Source: Acidobacteriota bacterium
GTDB lineage: Bacteria > Acidobacteriota > Terriglobia > Terriglobales > Acidobacteriaceae
DNA: 11,651 nucleotides
Assembly: GCA_021781255.1 (NCBI GenBank)
Contig: JAJXXG010000590.1
Span: forward strand, 1-11,651
Direction of reading: 5' to 3'
Below the pieces are notes generated by a model that was given only the letters and a program-made list of their open reading frames with translations, did not search any database and was not told where the DNA came from. Of the stretch, positions 1 through 6,394 are shown piece by piece; positions within the stretch are counted from its first letter, which is position 1, and each line of letters starts with the position of its first letter. Made by a program: the position numbers and the translations under genes.

Positions 1-971
1 TGGCCGCGGAGCCCTGGGCGTATCGCAATCGCATCCGGCTCGCTTTCGACGCGGAAGGACGCGCAGGATACCGCGGGCTGCGGTCGCACGTGGTGATTCC
101 TATTGCGGAGTGTCCGATCGCTGCACCGGTGTTGCCAAGGGCTGCACAGGCGGCAGCGGAGTTTTTCCGAAAGTTTGGCCCATCAAGCCGCCCCGCGGAG
201 CTCTCGCTCTTCTCGAATGCTCAAGAGGATTCTCTTCTGGCCAGTGTTTTCACCTCGGGCACGCCGCAGGTCCCGCTTAGGGATCATTTCGACGCGCTTC
301 TTCAGGAAGTCCCGCTGTTAAGTGGCGTGGAATTGGTCGAACAGGTCGAGGTGCGCAGGGGCCGGCCACCGCGCACCATCGCGCAAGCCGGTGACGTGTC
401 GCTCAACTACCACGCGGCAGGCTTCGACTATCGCGTCGATCATGGCGCGTTTTTTCAGGTGAACCGGTGGCTGGTGGACGAACTGGTGGATTGCGTGACA
501 GGTGGACACCACGGCGAGTTGGCATGGGACCTCTTTGCGGGCGTGGGCCTGTTCGCGCGGCGGCTCGCAGGCAGCTTTGACCGCGTGGTGGCAGTGGAAT
601 CCGCTCCGGCCGCGATGGCCGCACTGGCGCAGAACCTTGCAGGTACGAGCGCGACTGCGGTGAAGGCGTCAACACTCGAGTTTCTGCGCAGCACGCGCAA
701 AGGCGAACGCGCCGATCTGATTGAACCGGATTTAATCGTTCCAGATCTGATAGTTGTTGACCCGCCGCGAACCGGCCTGGGCGCCGATGTCACAGCGCTG
801 CTCGGGCAAATCGCGGCGCCTGCAATGGTTTATGTGTCCTGCGACCCGGCAACGCTGGCCCGTGACCTGCACTCGTTGATCGGTGCGGGCTACGCTATCG
901 AACACATCACCCTCACCGATCTCTTCCCGCAAACCCTCCACCTGGAAACGGTGGTGCGGCTGCGCCGCTAG
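1..971 (+). CDS. RumA/TrmA-family RNA (uracil-5-)-methyltransferase, 5'-truncated
   Basis: This enzyme methylates C5 of a uracil in RNA, most likely 23S rRNA (RlmD/RumA-like), using S-adenosylmethionine. The frame is open from base 3, and the residues before the GTG at 90 (WAYRNRIRLAF, then GYRGLRSHVV) match the family core, so that GTG is internal and the true start lies upstream of the window. Visible landmarks are the CPIA cysteine (near 111), which corresponds to the fourth [4Fe-4S] ligand of E. coli RumA; FFQVN (450-464); the SAM-binding DLFAGVG (528-548); DPPR (759-770); the catalytic cysteine in YVSCDP (codon 840-842); and the C-terminal HLE glutamate (945-947), the presumed general base. 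The three upstream cluster cysteines cannot be seen. A short repeat lies just before DPPR. The family is certain; RlmD versus RlmC or RlmCD specificity is not decidable here. Confidence 0.93.
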   Translation, partial: AAEPWAYRNRIRLAFDAEGRAGYRGLRSHVVIPIAECPIAAPVLPRAAQAAAEFFRKFGPSSRPAELSLFSNAQEDSLLASVFTSGTPQVPLRDHFDALLQEVPLLSGVELVEQVEVRRGRPPRTIAQAGDVSLNYHAAGFDYRVDHGAFFQVNRWLVDELVDCVTGGHHGELAWDLFAGVGLFARRLAGSFDRVVAVESAPAAMAALAQNLAGTSATAVKASTLEFLRSTRKGERADLIEPDLIVPDLIVVDPPRTGLGADVTALLGQIAAPAMVYVSCDPATLARDLHSLIGAGYAIEHITLTDLFPQTLHLETVVRLRR

Positions 972-980
972 CCTTTGGCC

Positions 981-1020
981 TCGTTCCTTTGTTTCCTTGT
1001 TCCCTCGTTCCCTGTATTCC
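981..1020. repeat. Degenerate octamer tandem repeat in the gap before comEC
   Basis: Four consecutive 8-base units follow the pattern TYGTTYCY: TCGTTCCT (981-988), TTGTTTCC (989-996), TTGTTCCC (997-1004) and TCGTTCCC (1005-1012). A decayed fifth, TGTATTCC, follows at 1013-1020. The tract is almost pure pyrimidine on the plus strand. It fills much of the 97-base gap between the methyltransferase and comEC. I see no hairpin, terminator or clear promoter in this gap. Confidence 0.6.
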
Positions 1021-1068
1021 CATTCCTGATACGCTTTACTCCAAACTCACTTTTCATTTTTTGGCTCC

Positions 1069-3798
1069 ATGCAATCCACTCCCCCCAACGCCGCGCAGCC
1101 TGCGACCGGCTTCACCGCCGTACCGCTGTTTCACGCGGCGTGGCTGTTTGCGCTCGGGATTGCGCTGGCGAGTCGGTTGTGGCTGCAGCCCAGTTTCGAT
1201 TTGATTGCGTTGGCGCTGGTGGCGGCGCTCTGTGGCGTGGCGGCAATCCGCGCGCAGCGCATTGCATGGCTGCCGTTGGCTGTGTTGTGGCTGCTGCTGG
1301 GCGCATGGTGCGCCGAGATGGAGCCGCACCCGGCGCCCGCGCCCGCTCTGGCAGCACTTTCTGACGGGCTGCTGCGCACTGTGGAGGGGACCGTTGTGAA
1401 CACGGGGCCGGTGCGCACCGAGGTGGAGCAAAATATAGGCGAGACCGTCGCAACGGTCCCGTCGCAGCGTGTCGATTTGCGCGTCGCAACCCTTGAAGTG
1501 GTGACCGACGAGAGCGATGCGCAGGCGCCCGTGATGGGCGGCGTGCGGCTGACGGTGCGCTGGCCCGACAATGCGCCCGCGCTGACGAATGTCGAGCCGT
1601 TTCGATGCGGTGAACGCATCCGCGCCGTAGTCCGTCTGCTGCCGCCAGAGACCTATCACGATCCCGGCGTCTGGAGCCGCGCGGAATATCTGCTGGATCA
1701 GGGAATCACTTCGACGGCGACGGTAAGCATTGATCGCGTGGAGCGAGTGGGCGCGTCGCGTGGGATGTTTTTGGCTTGCCGCTTGAGCGGCTTGCAACAT
1801 GCGACAACGGCAAGGCTGCTGGCCCTGCCTGCGGCCATGCGAAGATTTCCCGCGGTTCTTCGCCTGAGCGAGGACGATGCCGTGATGCTGGCCGCGATGG
1901 TGGCCGGCGACCGGACTTACCTGACGCATTCGCTGCGCGTGGGCTTTGAGCGCACCGGCTCCTTTCACATGCTGGTAATCTCTGGCTTTCATCTGGCCAT
2001 TGTGGCCGCATGCATCTTCTGGATCACGCGACGGCTGCGCCTGCCGCGCGTGCCAGCCACGTTTCTAACCATTGCGGCCTCGTTTGCCTACGCGCTTTTC
2101 ACCGGCTTCGCCACGCCCGTGCAGCGCTCGCTGTGGATGATTTCGCTTTACTTGCTGGGCCGGCTTTTTTACCGCGAGCGCAACGCGCTGAACACGATCG
2201 GCTTCGCCGCCCTGTGCCTGCTGACCGTAAGTCCACGCAGCCTCTTCGACTCGAGCTTGCAAATGACGCTGCTGGCTGTAATTGCGATTGCCGGTGTCGC
2301 CGCGCCACTGCTTCAGGGAACCATCCATCCTTACCTGACAGCAACGCGCGATCTGCGGCTGGTCGCGACGGACATTAAACTGCCACCAAAACTGGCGGAG
2401 TTTCGCGTGCTGATGCGGATGATTGCCGAGCGGCTCGAACGGGCCGGAAACAGCTTGATTGCGTGGCGCATCTTCCCCTGGAGCGTGCGCTTCGCAATCC
2501 GCATTGTCGAACTGGTTGTGGTTTCGTGCGTGGCGGAGTTGGCGATGGCGCTGCCAATGGCTGTTTATTTTCATCGCATCACGATCTTCGCTTTGCCGGT
2601 GAATCTGCTGATCCTGCCGCTGCTGGTGGTGCTGATGCCTGCGGCACTGCTCACGCTACTTCTGCTTGTTGTGTGGCCAACAGCGGCCGTGGTTCCAGCC
2701 GTGGCGGTTGCGCTGGTGCTGCACTTCGGCGTGGGACTGGTGCGTCTGTTCGGCTCGATGGCTCTAGGAGATTTCCGGATCCCCGGACCGCTGCTTTGGC
2801 AATCGGCGGTGTATTGCGGTCTGCTGGGTGCTTCGATCCTTCTGGCCTGGTTCAGCTTGCCGCCGAGTTCATCGGCAAGGTTGCAGCCGAGTTTATCTTC
2901 GCGGGGATGCTGGCTGCGGCGAGCCGCCTGGTCCGCGCTTGTGCTGGCCGCGCTGGTTGCGGTGGTGCCGCGTCCCGTCGACCGGCCGCGCGGCGCGATG
3001 CTGATGGAGGCCATCGACGTGGGCCAGGGCGACTCGCTGCTGGTAATTACGCCTGACGGCAAGACATTGCTGGTGGATGGGGGAGGATTTGGCGGAGGCC
3101 CAAGGCAGGCGCCGCAGGACTTCGACATTGGCGAGGAAGTCGTCTCTCCGGCGCTCTGGGCGCGCGGAATTCGCCACCTGGATGCCGTCGCTTTGACCCA
3201 CGCGCACTCCGACCACATCGGCGGCCTGCCAGCCGTACTGAGGAACTTTCATCCCGGCGAATTATGGGTGGGAAATAATCCGCATGTCGCGGTCTACAAC
3301 GCCCTCCTGGCCGAGGCTGCGATGTTGCACGTGCGGGTTCGCACCTTTCGCGCCGGCGATGCGTTCGCCTTCGGCAGCACGCAGGTAAGCGTCCTGGCGC
3401 CGTTTCGCGATTACCAGCCGGAGGCGGCGCCGACCAACAACGATTCACTCGTGCTGCATGTGGGTTACGGAGCGACTTCAGTGATGCTGGAGGGCGACGC
3501 GGAGGCGCCCATCGAGCAGGCGATGCTGGCGGAGCCGGGCCTTGCGAGCACACTGCTCAAAGTGGGGCATCACGGCAGCAGCACGTCGACGCGGCCGGAA
3601 TTCCTGGCGCGCGTGGCGCCGCAGTGGGCGGTCATCTCCTGCGGATTGCGCAACCGCTATGGGCATCCACGCGAAGAGGTGCTGCAGGAGCTTGAAGACG
3701 CGCGTGTGCGGACCTTACGAACGGACATTGACGGGATCTCGTGTTTTCGGCTGGATGGAAAGACTGCGGCGCAGGAACCGGAGTGCGGAGGACGGTGA
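1069..3798 (+). CDS. comEC: ComEC/Rec2 competence protein (DNA uptake channel)
   Basis: ComEC is the inner-membrane channel that carries single-stranded DNA into the cytoplasm during natural transformation. The 909-residue protein has the full architecture: N-terminal membrane segments (about 20-80); a soluble DUF4131/OB-like region (about 90-230); the polytopic Competence domain opening with FHMLVISGFH (about 299-308) and running through hydrophobic segments to about 645; and a C-terminal metallo-beta-lactamase-like domain from about 646. That domain keeps its likely metal ligands: the HxHxDH motif (H711, H713, D715, H716), D810 in EGD, the HHG pair at 834-835 and H866 in GHP, so nuclease activity on the non-transported strand is plausible. 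The ATG at 1069 leaves about 20 residues before the first membrane helix; no Shine-Dalgarno sequence is visible before it. The gene ends four bases from the convergent kdsA. Confidence 0.96.
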   Translation: MQSTPPNAAQPATGFTAVPLFHAAWLFALGIALASRLWLQPSFDLIALALVAALCGVAAIRAQRIAWLPLAVLWLLLGAWCAEMEPHPAPAPALAALSDGLLRTVEGTVVNTGPVRTEVEQNIGETVATVPSQRVDLRVATLEVVTDESDAQAPVMGGVRLTVRWPDNAPALTNVEPFRCGERIRAVVRLLPPETYHDPGVWSRAEYLLDQGITSTATVSIDRVERVGASRGMFLACRLSGLQHATTARLLALPAAMRRFPAVLRLSEDDAVMLAAMVAGDRTYLTHSLRVGFERTGSFHMLVISGFHLAIVAACIFWITRRLRLPRVPATFLTIAASFAYALFTGFATPVQRSLWMISLYLLGRLFYRERNALNTIGFAALCLLTVSPRSLFDSSLQMTLLAVIAIAGVAAPLLQGTIHPYLTATRDLRLVATDIKLPPKLAEFRVLMRMIAERLERAGNSLIAWRIFPWSVRFAIRIVELVVVSCVAELAMALPMAVYFHRITIFALPVNLLILPLLVVLMPAALLTLLLLVVWPTAAVVPAVAVALVLHFGVGLVRLFGSMALGDFRIPGPLLWQSAVYCGLLGASILLAWFSLPPSSSARLQPSLSSRGCWLRRAAWSALVLAALVAVVPRPVDRPRGAMLMEAIDVGQGDSLLVITPDGKTLLVDGGGFGGGPRQAPQDFDIGEEVVSPALWARGIRHLDAVALTHAHSDHIGGLPAVLRNFHPGELWVGNNPHVAVYNALLAEAAMLHVRVRTFRAGDAFAFGSTQVSVLAPFRDYQPEAAPTNNDSLVLHVGYGATSVMLEGDAEAPIEQAMLAEPGLASTLLKVGHHGSSTSTRPEFLARVAPQWAVISCGLRNRYGHPREEVLQELEDARVRTLRTDIDGISCFRLDGKTAAQEPECGGR

Positions 3799-3802
3799 AT
3801 TG

Positions 3803-4618
3803 TCAGCGCGCAGCTGCGGCCTGAATCGCGAGCAGCGATTCTAGCAGCGGCTTAAGCAGCTTGAGGTCGAGGGCGTTTGCGCCGTCGGACTTGGCATTAG
3901 GCGGATCGTCGTGAACTTCGAGGAAGAGTCCGTCAATGCCCGCGGCGACGGCGGCGCGAGACAGTAGTGGAATGAACTCCGGCTGGCCGCCGCTAACGCC
4001 ATTGGCTGCCGAGGGCTGCTGCACCGAATGCGTAGCGTCAAAGACCACGGGCGCGAAGCCCCGCATGATCGCCAGCGAGCGAAAATCCACAACCAGATTG
4101 TTGTAGCCGAACGACGAGCCGCGCTCAGTGAGGAAGACGCGCTCATTGCCCGTGGAGCGCACCTTTTCCACTCCGTGGCTCATGTCCCATGGTGCGACAA
4201 ACTGGCCTTTCTTGATGTTGACGGCGCGGCCCGTCTTGCCGGCGGCTACCAGGAGATCCGTCTGGCGGCAAAGGAAGGCGGGAATCTGCAGGACATCGAC
4301 GGCCTCGGCTGCGGCATCGCAGTGGCGCGGCTCGTGCACGTCTGTGAGGACAGGCAGGCCGGTGTCTTTTGCGATGCGGCCGAGGATGCGCGTGCCCTCC
4401 CTTAGGCCGGGTCCGCGAAAGCTCCTGACGCTGGTGCGGTTGGCCTTGTCGTAGCTGGCCTTGAAGATAAAGGGAACGCCTAAATCGCATGTGATGCGCT
4501 GGACGGCTTCGGCCATTTTGCGCGCATGGGCCTCGGACTCGATGACGCAGGGACCGGCGACAAGGAAGAACCGGCCCGCGCCCACTTGCACGGGGCCGAT
4601 ATCAAAGGAGTTGCTCAC
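3803..4618 (-). CDS. kdsA: 3-deoxy-8-phosphooctulonate (Kdo-8-P) synthase
   Basis: KdsA condenses phosphoenolpyruvate with D-arabinose 5-phosphate to give Kdo-8-phosphate, the first committed step towards Kdo, the inner-core sugar of lipopolysaccharide. The 271-residue length fits the family. Signature stretches are AGPCVIESE (21-29), FKASYDKANRTS (52-63), DVHEP (93-97), QIPAFLCRQTDLL (111-123), NIKKGQF (134-140) and the C-terminal KSDGANAL (243-250). C24, H197, E234 and D245 occupy the metal-ligand positions known from Aquifex aeolicus KdsA (C11, H185, E222, D233; the His-Glu and Glu-Asp spacings of 37 and 11 are identical), so this is the metal-dependent class. The E. coli enzyme has Asn in place of the Cys. 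The start is a GTG at 4618 with no visible Shine-Dalgarno; a -10-like TAGAAT just upstream suggests a very short or absent leader. Confidence 0.96.
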   Translation of the reverse strand: MSNSFDIGPVQVGAGRFFLVAGPCVIESEAHARKMAEAVQRITCDLGVPFIFKASYDKANRTSVRSFRGPGLREGTRILGRIAKDTGLPVLTDVHEPRHCDAAAEAVDVLQIPAFLCRQTDLLVAAGKTGRAVNIKKGQFVAPWDMSHGVEKVRSTGNERVFLTERGSSFGYNNLVVDFRSLAIMRGFAPVVFDATHSVQQPSAANGVSGGQPEFIPLLSRAAVAAGIDGLFLEVHDDPPNAKSDGANALDLKLLKPLLESLLAIQAAAAR

Positions 4619-4625
4619 GAACGTG

Positions 4626-4654
4626 ATTCTAACGCACGGGTCACTGATCAGTGG
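4626..4654 (-). promoter_or_regulatory. Candidate kdsA promoter with perfect palindrome CACTGATCAGTG
   Basis: On the minus strand TAGAAT (4626-4631) matches the sigma70 -10 box at five of six positions and lies 7 bases before the kdsA GTG, so transcription would begin at or within a base or two of the start codon. No good -35 hexamer is present. Instead the perfect 12-base palindrome CACTGATCAGTG (4642-4653) covers the position where a -35 box would sit, which could make it an activator or repressor site. The palindrome is directly visible; the promoter role is inference. Confidence 0.35.
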
Positions 4655-4657
4655 TCA

Positions 4658-4699
4658 GCCCATCCCTGGCGCAAATACAAAAAACGCCAAGGATGGGGC
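4658..4699. repeat. Imperfect inverted repeat (hairpin) between kdsA and the HhH gene
   Basis: The arm at 4659-4671 (CCCATCCCTGGCG) pairs with 4685-4697 (CGCCAAGGATGGG) over 13 positions with one C-A mismatch, leaving a 13-base A-rich loop; G4658 can also pair with C4699 across a bulge. It sits in the 119-base gap downstream of the helix-hairpin-helix gene and upstream of kdsA. The T run on the minus strand is inside the loop and not after the stem, so it is not a textbook intrinsic terminator. A REP-like dispersed element or an mRNA-processing hairpin are other readings. Confidence 0.6.
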
Positions 4700-4737
4700 A
4701 TGGGGTATGTGTGCGGGAGCTGACAACCGCCAGGCCG

Positions 4738-5295
4738 CTACTCGTCGCGGCTGCGCGACCACTCCCACAGTGCACGGTCGAGCGTGCGCAGCGGCGTGGG
4801 AGCGGGCAGGTCGCCCTGGGGCTTGACGATATTGCTTTCGGCCAGACGCTTGCAGAAGTCCAGATACTCCTCGTAGAAGTGCACGTCGTGACGCGCGTGA
4901 CCCAGCGCTTCAAGAGCGCGGTAGTCGAGTACCGTGTAGCGCTCGGGAAAGATCGCGGCCAAAATGGCCGAGGCCACGGGAAGATCCACGCCATGCAACT
5001 CGAGCAACGCCTTGACGGCGGCTTCGGTAGAAGACTCGGGCGAGGCGGCTACAGCCAGCACGCCTCGGATCTTCTCGTTGCTGTTGCCGATAAGATACTG
5101 CACCACGCGCTCGGATTTCCAGCGCACAATGGCTTCAAGATTGGCGAGCGTGTAATCTCCGTTACGAATCGCTTCTCCGGCTTCAAACGCAGCCCTTTCA
5201 AGCTCGTGTTCTTTCTCGCCGGCCTTTTGCCAATACTCGTCGGCCAGTTGCTGCAGCTCCGACTCCGCGGGCTGAAGCTGAAAGTAGGCAACCAT
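4738..5295 (-). CDS. Small helix-hairpin-helix protein resembling the core of HhH-GPD DNA glycosylases
   Basis: I do not recognise a named gene. The 185-residue soluble protein has a helical, acidic N-terminal half (1-90) and a core, LHGVDLPVASAILAAI (100-115) followed by FPERYTVLDYRALEALG (116-132). This resembles the helix-hairpin-helix plus 'VDxH' segment of base-excision DNA glycosylases. In such an alignment D124 takes the place of the catalytic aspartate (18 residues after the hairpin position, versus 19 in human OGG1), while the lysine of bifunctional enzymes is replaced by P106. At about 185 residues it is shorter than most glycosylases, so activity is uncertain. The ATG at 5295 is chosen over a GTG at 5331 because a GGAAGG Shine-Dalgarno precedes it and the GTG overlaps the -10 box. 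GC content (about 62% in a sampled line) is like the core genes. Confidence 0.75.
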   Translation of the reverse strand: MVAYFQLQPAESELQQLADEYWQKAGEKEHELERAAFEAGEAIRNGDYTLANLEAIVRWKSERVVQYLIGNSNEKIRGVLAVAASPESSTEAAVKALLELHGVDLPVASAILAAIFPERYTVLDYRALEALGHARHDVHFYEEYLDFCKRLAESNIVKPQGDLPAPTPLRTLDRALWEWSRSRDE

Positions 5296-5329
5296 TTCGA
5301 CTTCCTTCCTTTCACACCAAAACCAAAAC

Positions 5330-5359
5330 ACAATAGGCTCGCCACTGAATCTTTGTCAA
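5330..5359 (-). promoter_or_regulatory. Sigma70-type promoter of the HhH gene
   Basis: Reading the minus strand, a perfect -35 box TTGACA (5354-5359) is followed after 18 bases by TATTGT (5330-5335), which matches the -10 consensus at four of six positions. Transcription would begin near 5323, giving a leader of about 28 bases that contains the AAAGGAAGG ribosome-binding site before the ATG at 5295. This arrangement rules against the longer GTG start at 5331. Confidence 0.65.
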
Positions 5360-5549
5360 TGACGCCGGATGGGGTTGTTGAGGCGTGTACCTCCATGGTT
5401 CATCAGACGAAGATCGGAAGAAAATCGCACAGGCAGAGGCTCATGGGAGGACTCATTTTCAAAAGATTTTCATGGAGTTGGCGCGGAGGGTGGTTGCGTA
5501 TGCAGTTGGAAAATATTGCAGTAATTTAGCTTATCGATTCTTGCCATAA

Positions 5550-5573
5550 AAACATAAATATGTAAATATGTTT
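5550..5573. promoter_or_regulatory. Likely VapB/VapBC operator: nested inverted repeats
   Basis: AAACATA (5550-5556) and TATGTTT (5567-5573) form a perfect 7-base inverted repeat. Nested inside is ACATA-AA-TATGT (5552-5563), so there are three ACATA/TATGT half-sites just before the vapB ATG at 5576. Ribbon-helix-helix antitoxins such as VapB typically bind palindromes like this and repress their own operon. A -35-like TTGCCA (5541-5546) lies 16 bases before TAAATA (5563-5568), which would place transcription start close to the ATG; no Shine-Dalgarno is visible. The repeats are seen; the operator role is inferred. Confidence 0.6.
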
Positions 5574-5575
5574 CA

Positions 5576-5806
5576 ATGCGGACAACGATCGACATCCCGG
5601 ACGAAACCTACCGCAAGCTGAAGGTGAAGGCGGCTCTTGAGGGCGAGTCTGTACGTCAGATTGTTTTGCGCGGAATTTTGCGGGAGATCCAACAGACAGC
5701 CGCGAAGCCGGTGCCGCGGCTCAAGGAGCCCATTCTGAAGTCGTACGCACCTGGCTCGATTCAGATCGATAACGAGCAGATTTATGACCTCATCGGTTTT
5801 CCTTGA
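5576..5806 (+). CDS. vapB: VapB-type antitoxin (ribbon-helix-helix)
   Basis: This 76-residue protein is the antitoxin of a type II pair. Its N-terminus, RTTIDIPDETYRKLKVKAA, is a typical ribbon-helix-helix (CopG/Arc-like) DNA-binding fold: a short beta strand (residues 2-7) and two helices to about residue 38. The charged, proline-containing tail (about 40-76) would wrap around and block the toxin. It overlaps vapC by 23 bases, which suggests translational coupling and is usual for such pairs. The AT-rich palindromic operator directly upstream fits autorepression. The ATG at 5576 is fixed by the start of the RHH strand; no Shine-Dalgarno precedes it. Confidence 0.88.
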   Translation: MRTTIDIPDETYRKLKVKAALEGESVRQIVLRGILREIQQTAAKPVPRLKEPILKSYAPGSIQIDNEQIYDLIGFP

Positions 5807-6215
5807 TGTGAATGTTTGGTTGGCGCTCAGTACGCCGGACCACCAGCACTTTCAGGCGGCCTGGAACTGGTACATGGCGCTGCCGGCAGATTGTGTCCCC
5901 ACGTTCTGCCGGTTCACTCAGTTCGGTCTTCTGCGGTTGCTCACGACACGGAGCGTGATGGGGCCTGGAACTTTGACGCAGGAGCAGGCGTGGCAGGCAT
6001 ACGATCGATGGATTGAGTCTGCAGGAGCTGAACTCGCCGATGAGCCGGAGGGGTTGGAGTTGGTCTTTCGTTCGCTGAGTGGCGCGCAACAGGCCTCACC
6101 CAAAGAGTGGGCCGATGCCTATCTGGCAGCATTTGCCGAGGCCGCCAAACTAACGCTGGTCACGCTCGACCGGGCACTGGCGGCGAAGGCAAAGGGGGCG
6201 GTGCTGCTTGATTGA
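5784..6215 (+). CDS. vapC: VapC-type PIN-domain toxin ribonuclease
   Basis: This 143-residue protein has the PIN-domain layout of a VapC endoribonuclease, which cuts specific RNAs (often initiator tRNA or 23S rRNA in studied members) when free of its antitoxin. Acidic residues at expected places are D8 (FLDVNVWLAL), D111 (WADAYLAAFA) and D129 (LVTLDRALA). The stretch FCRFTQFGLLRLLT (41-54) is typical of a VapC subgroup in which the usual early glutamate is not conserved, so another acidic residue, possibly E88, may complete the site. The ATG at 5784 lies inside vapB and is required to include D8. Both genes look intact, so the pair is probably functional. The RNA target cannot be told from sequence. 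Confidence 0.88.
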   Translation: MTSSVFLDVNVWLALSTPDHQHFQAAWNWYMALPADCVPTFCRFTQFGLLRLLTTRSVMGPGTLTQEQAWQAYDRWIESAGAELADEPEGLELVFRSLSGAQQASPKEWADAYLAAFAEAAKLTLVTLDRALAAKAKGAVLLD

Positions 6216-6394
6216 AGCATCGTGAGGGCCGGCTACACAGGGTTTCGCGCAAAAGACAGCTTCCCCTGCGTTCACCTGCTTCTCAATGCCAAATGGCTTT
6301 GCTTTCTGCGCAGTTTCTGTGATTCTGCTACAGTGTTTTGGAACCGGGAAGCCCTGCTTATTCTCGCAGCGCCGATTTCTGAGAGGAGGATACC

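Noticed and set aside
90..92. GTG at 90 as the start of the RNA methyltransferase
   Set aside because: The frame is open upstream to the window edge and codes for conserved family residues, so the gene begins before the window.
1054..1992. Minus-strand open frame (312 codons) opposite the comEC 5' half
   Set aside because: It is antisense to comEC, rich in Arg/His/Gln and has no recognisable domain.
4651..5529. Plus-strand open frame (292 codons) across the HhH gene
   Set aside because: It is antisense to the HhH gene, which has a good promoter, ribosome-binding site and recognisable motif; it also runs through the hairpin and the vapBC upstream region.
5362..5540. Search for an integration site or insertion-sequence remnant upstream of vapBC
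   Set aside because: No clear terminal inverted repeats, target-site duplication or transposase fragments were visible.
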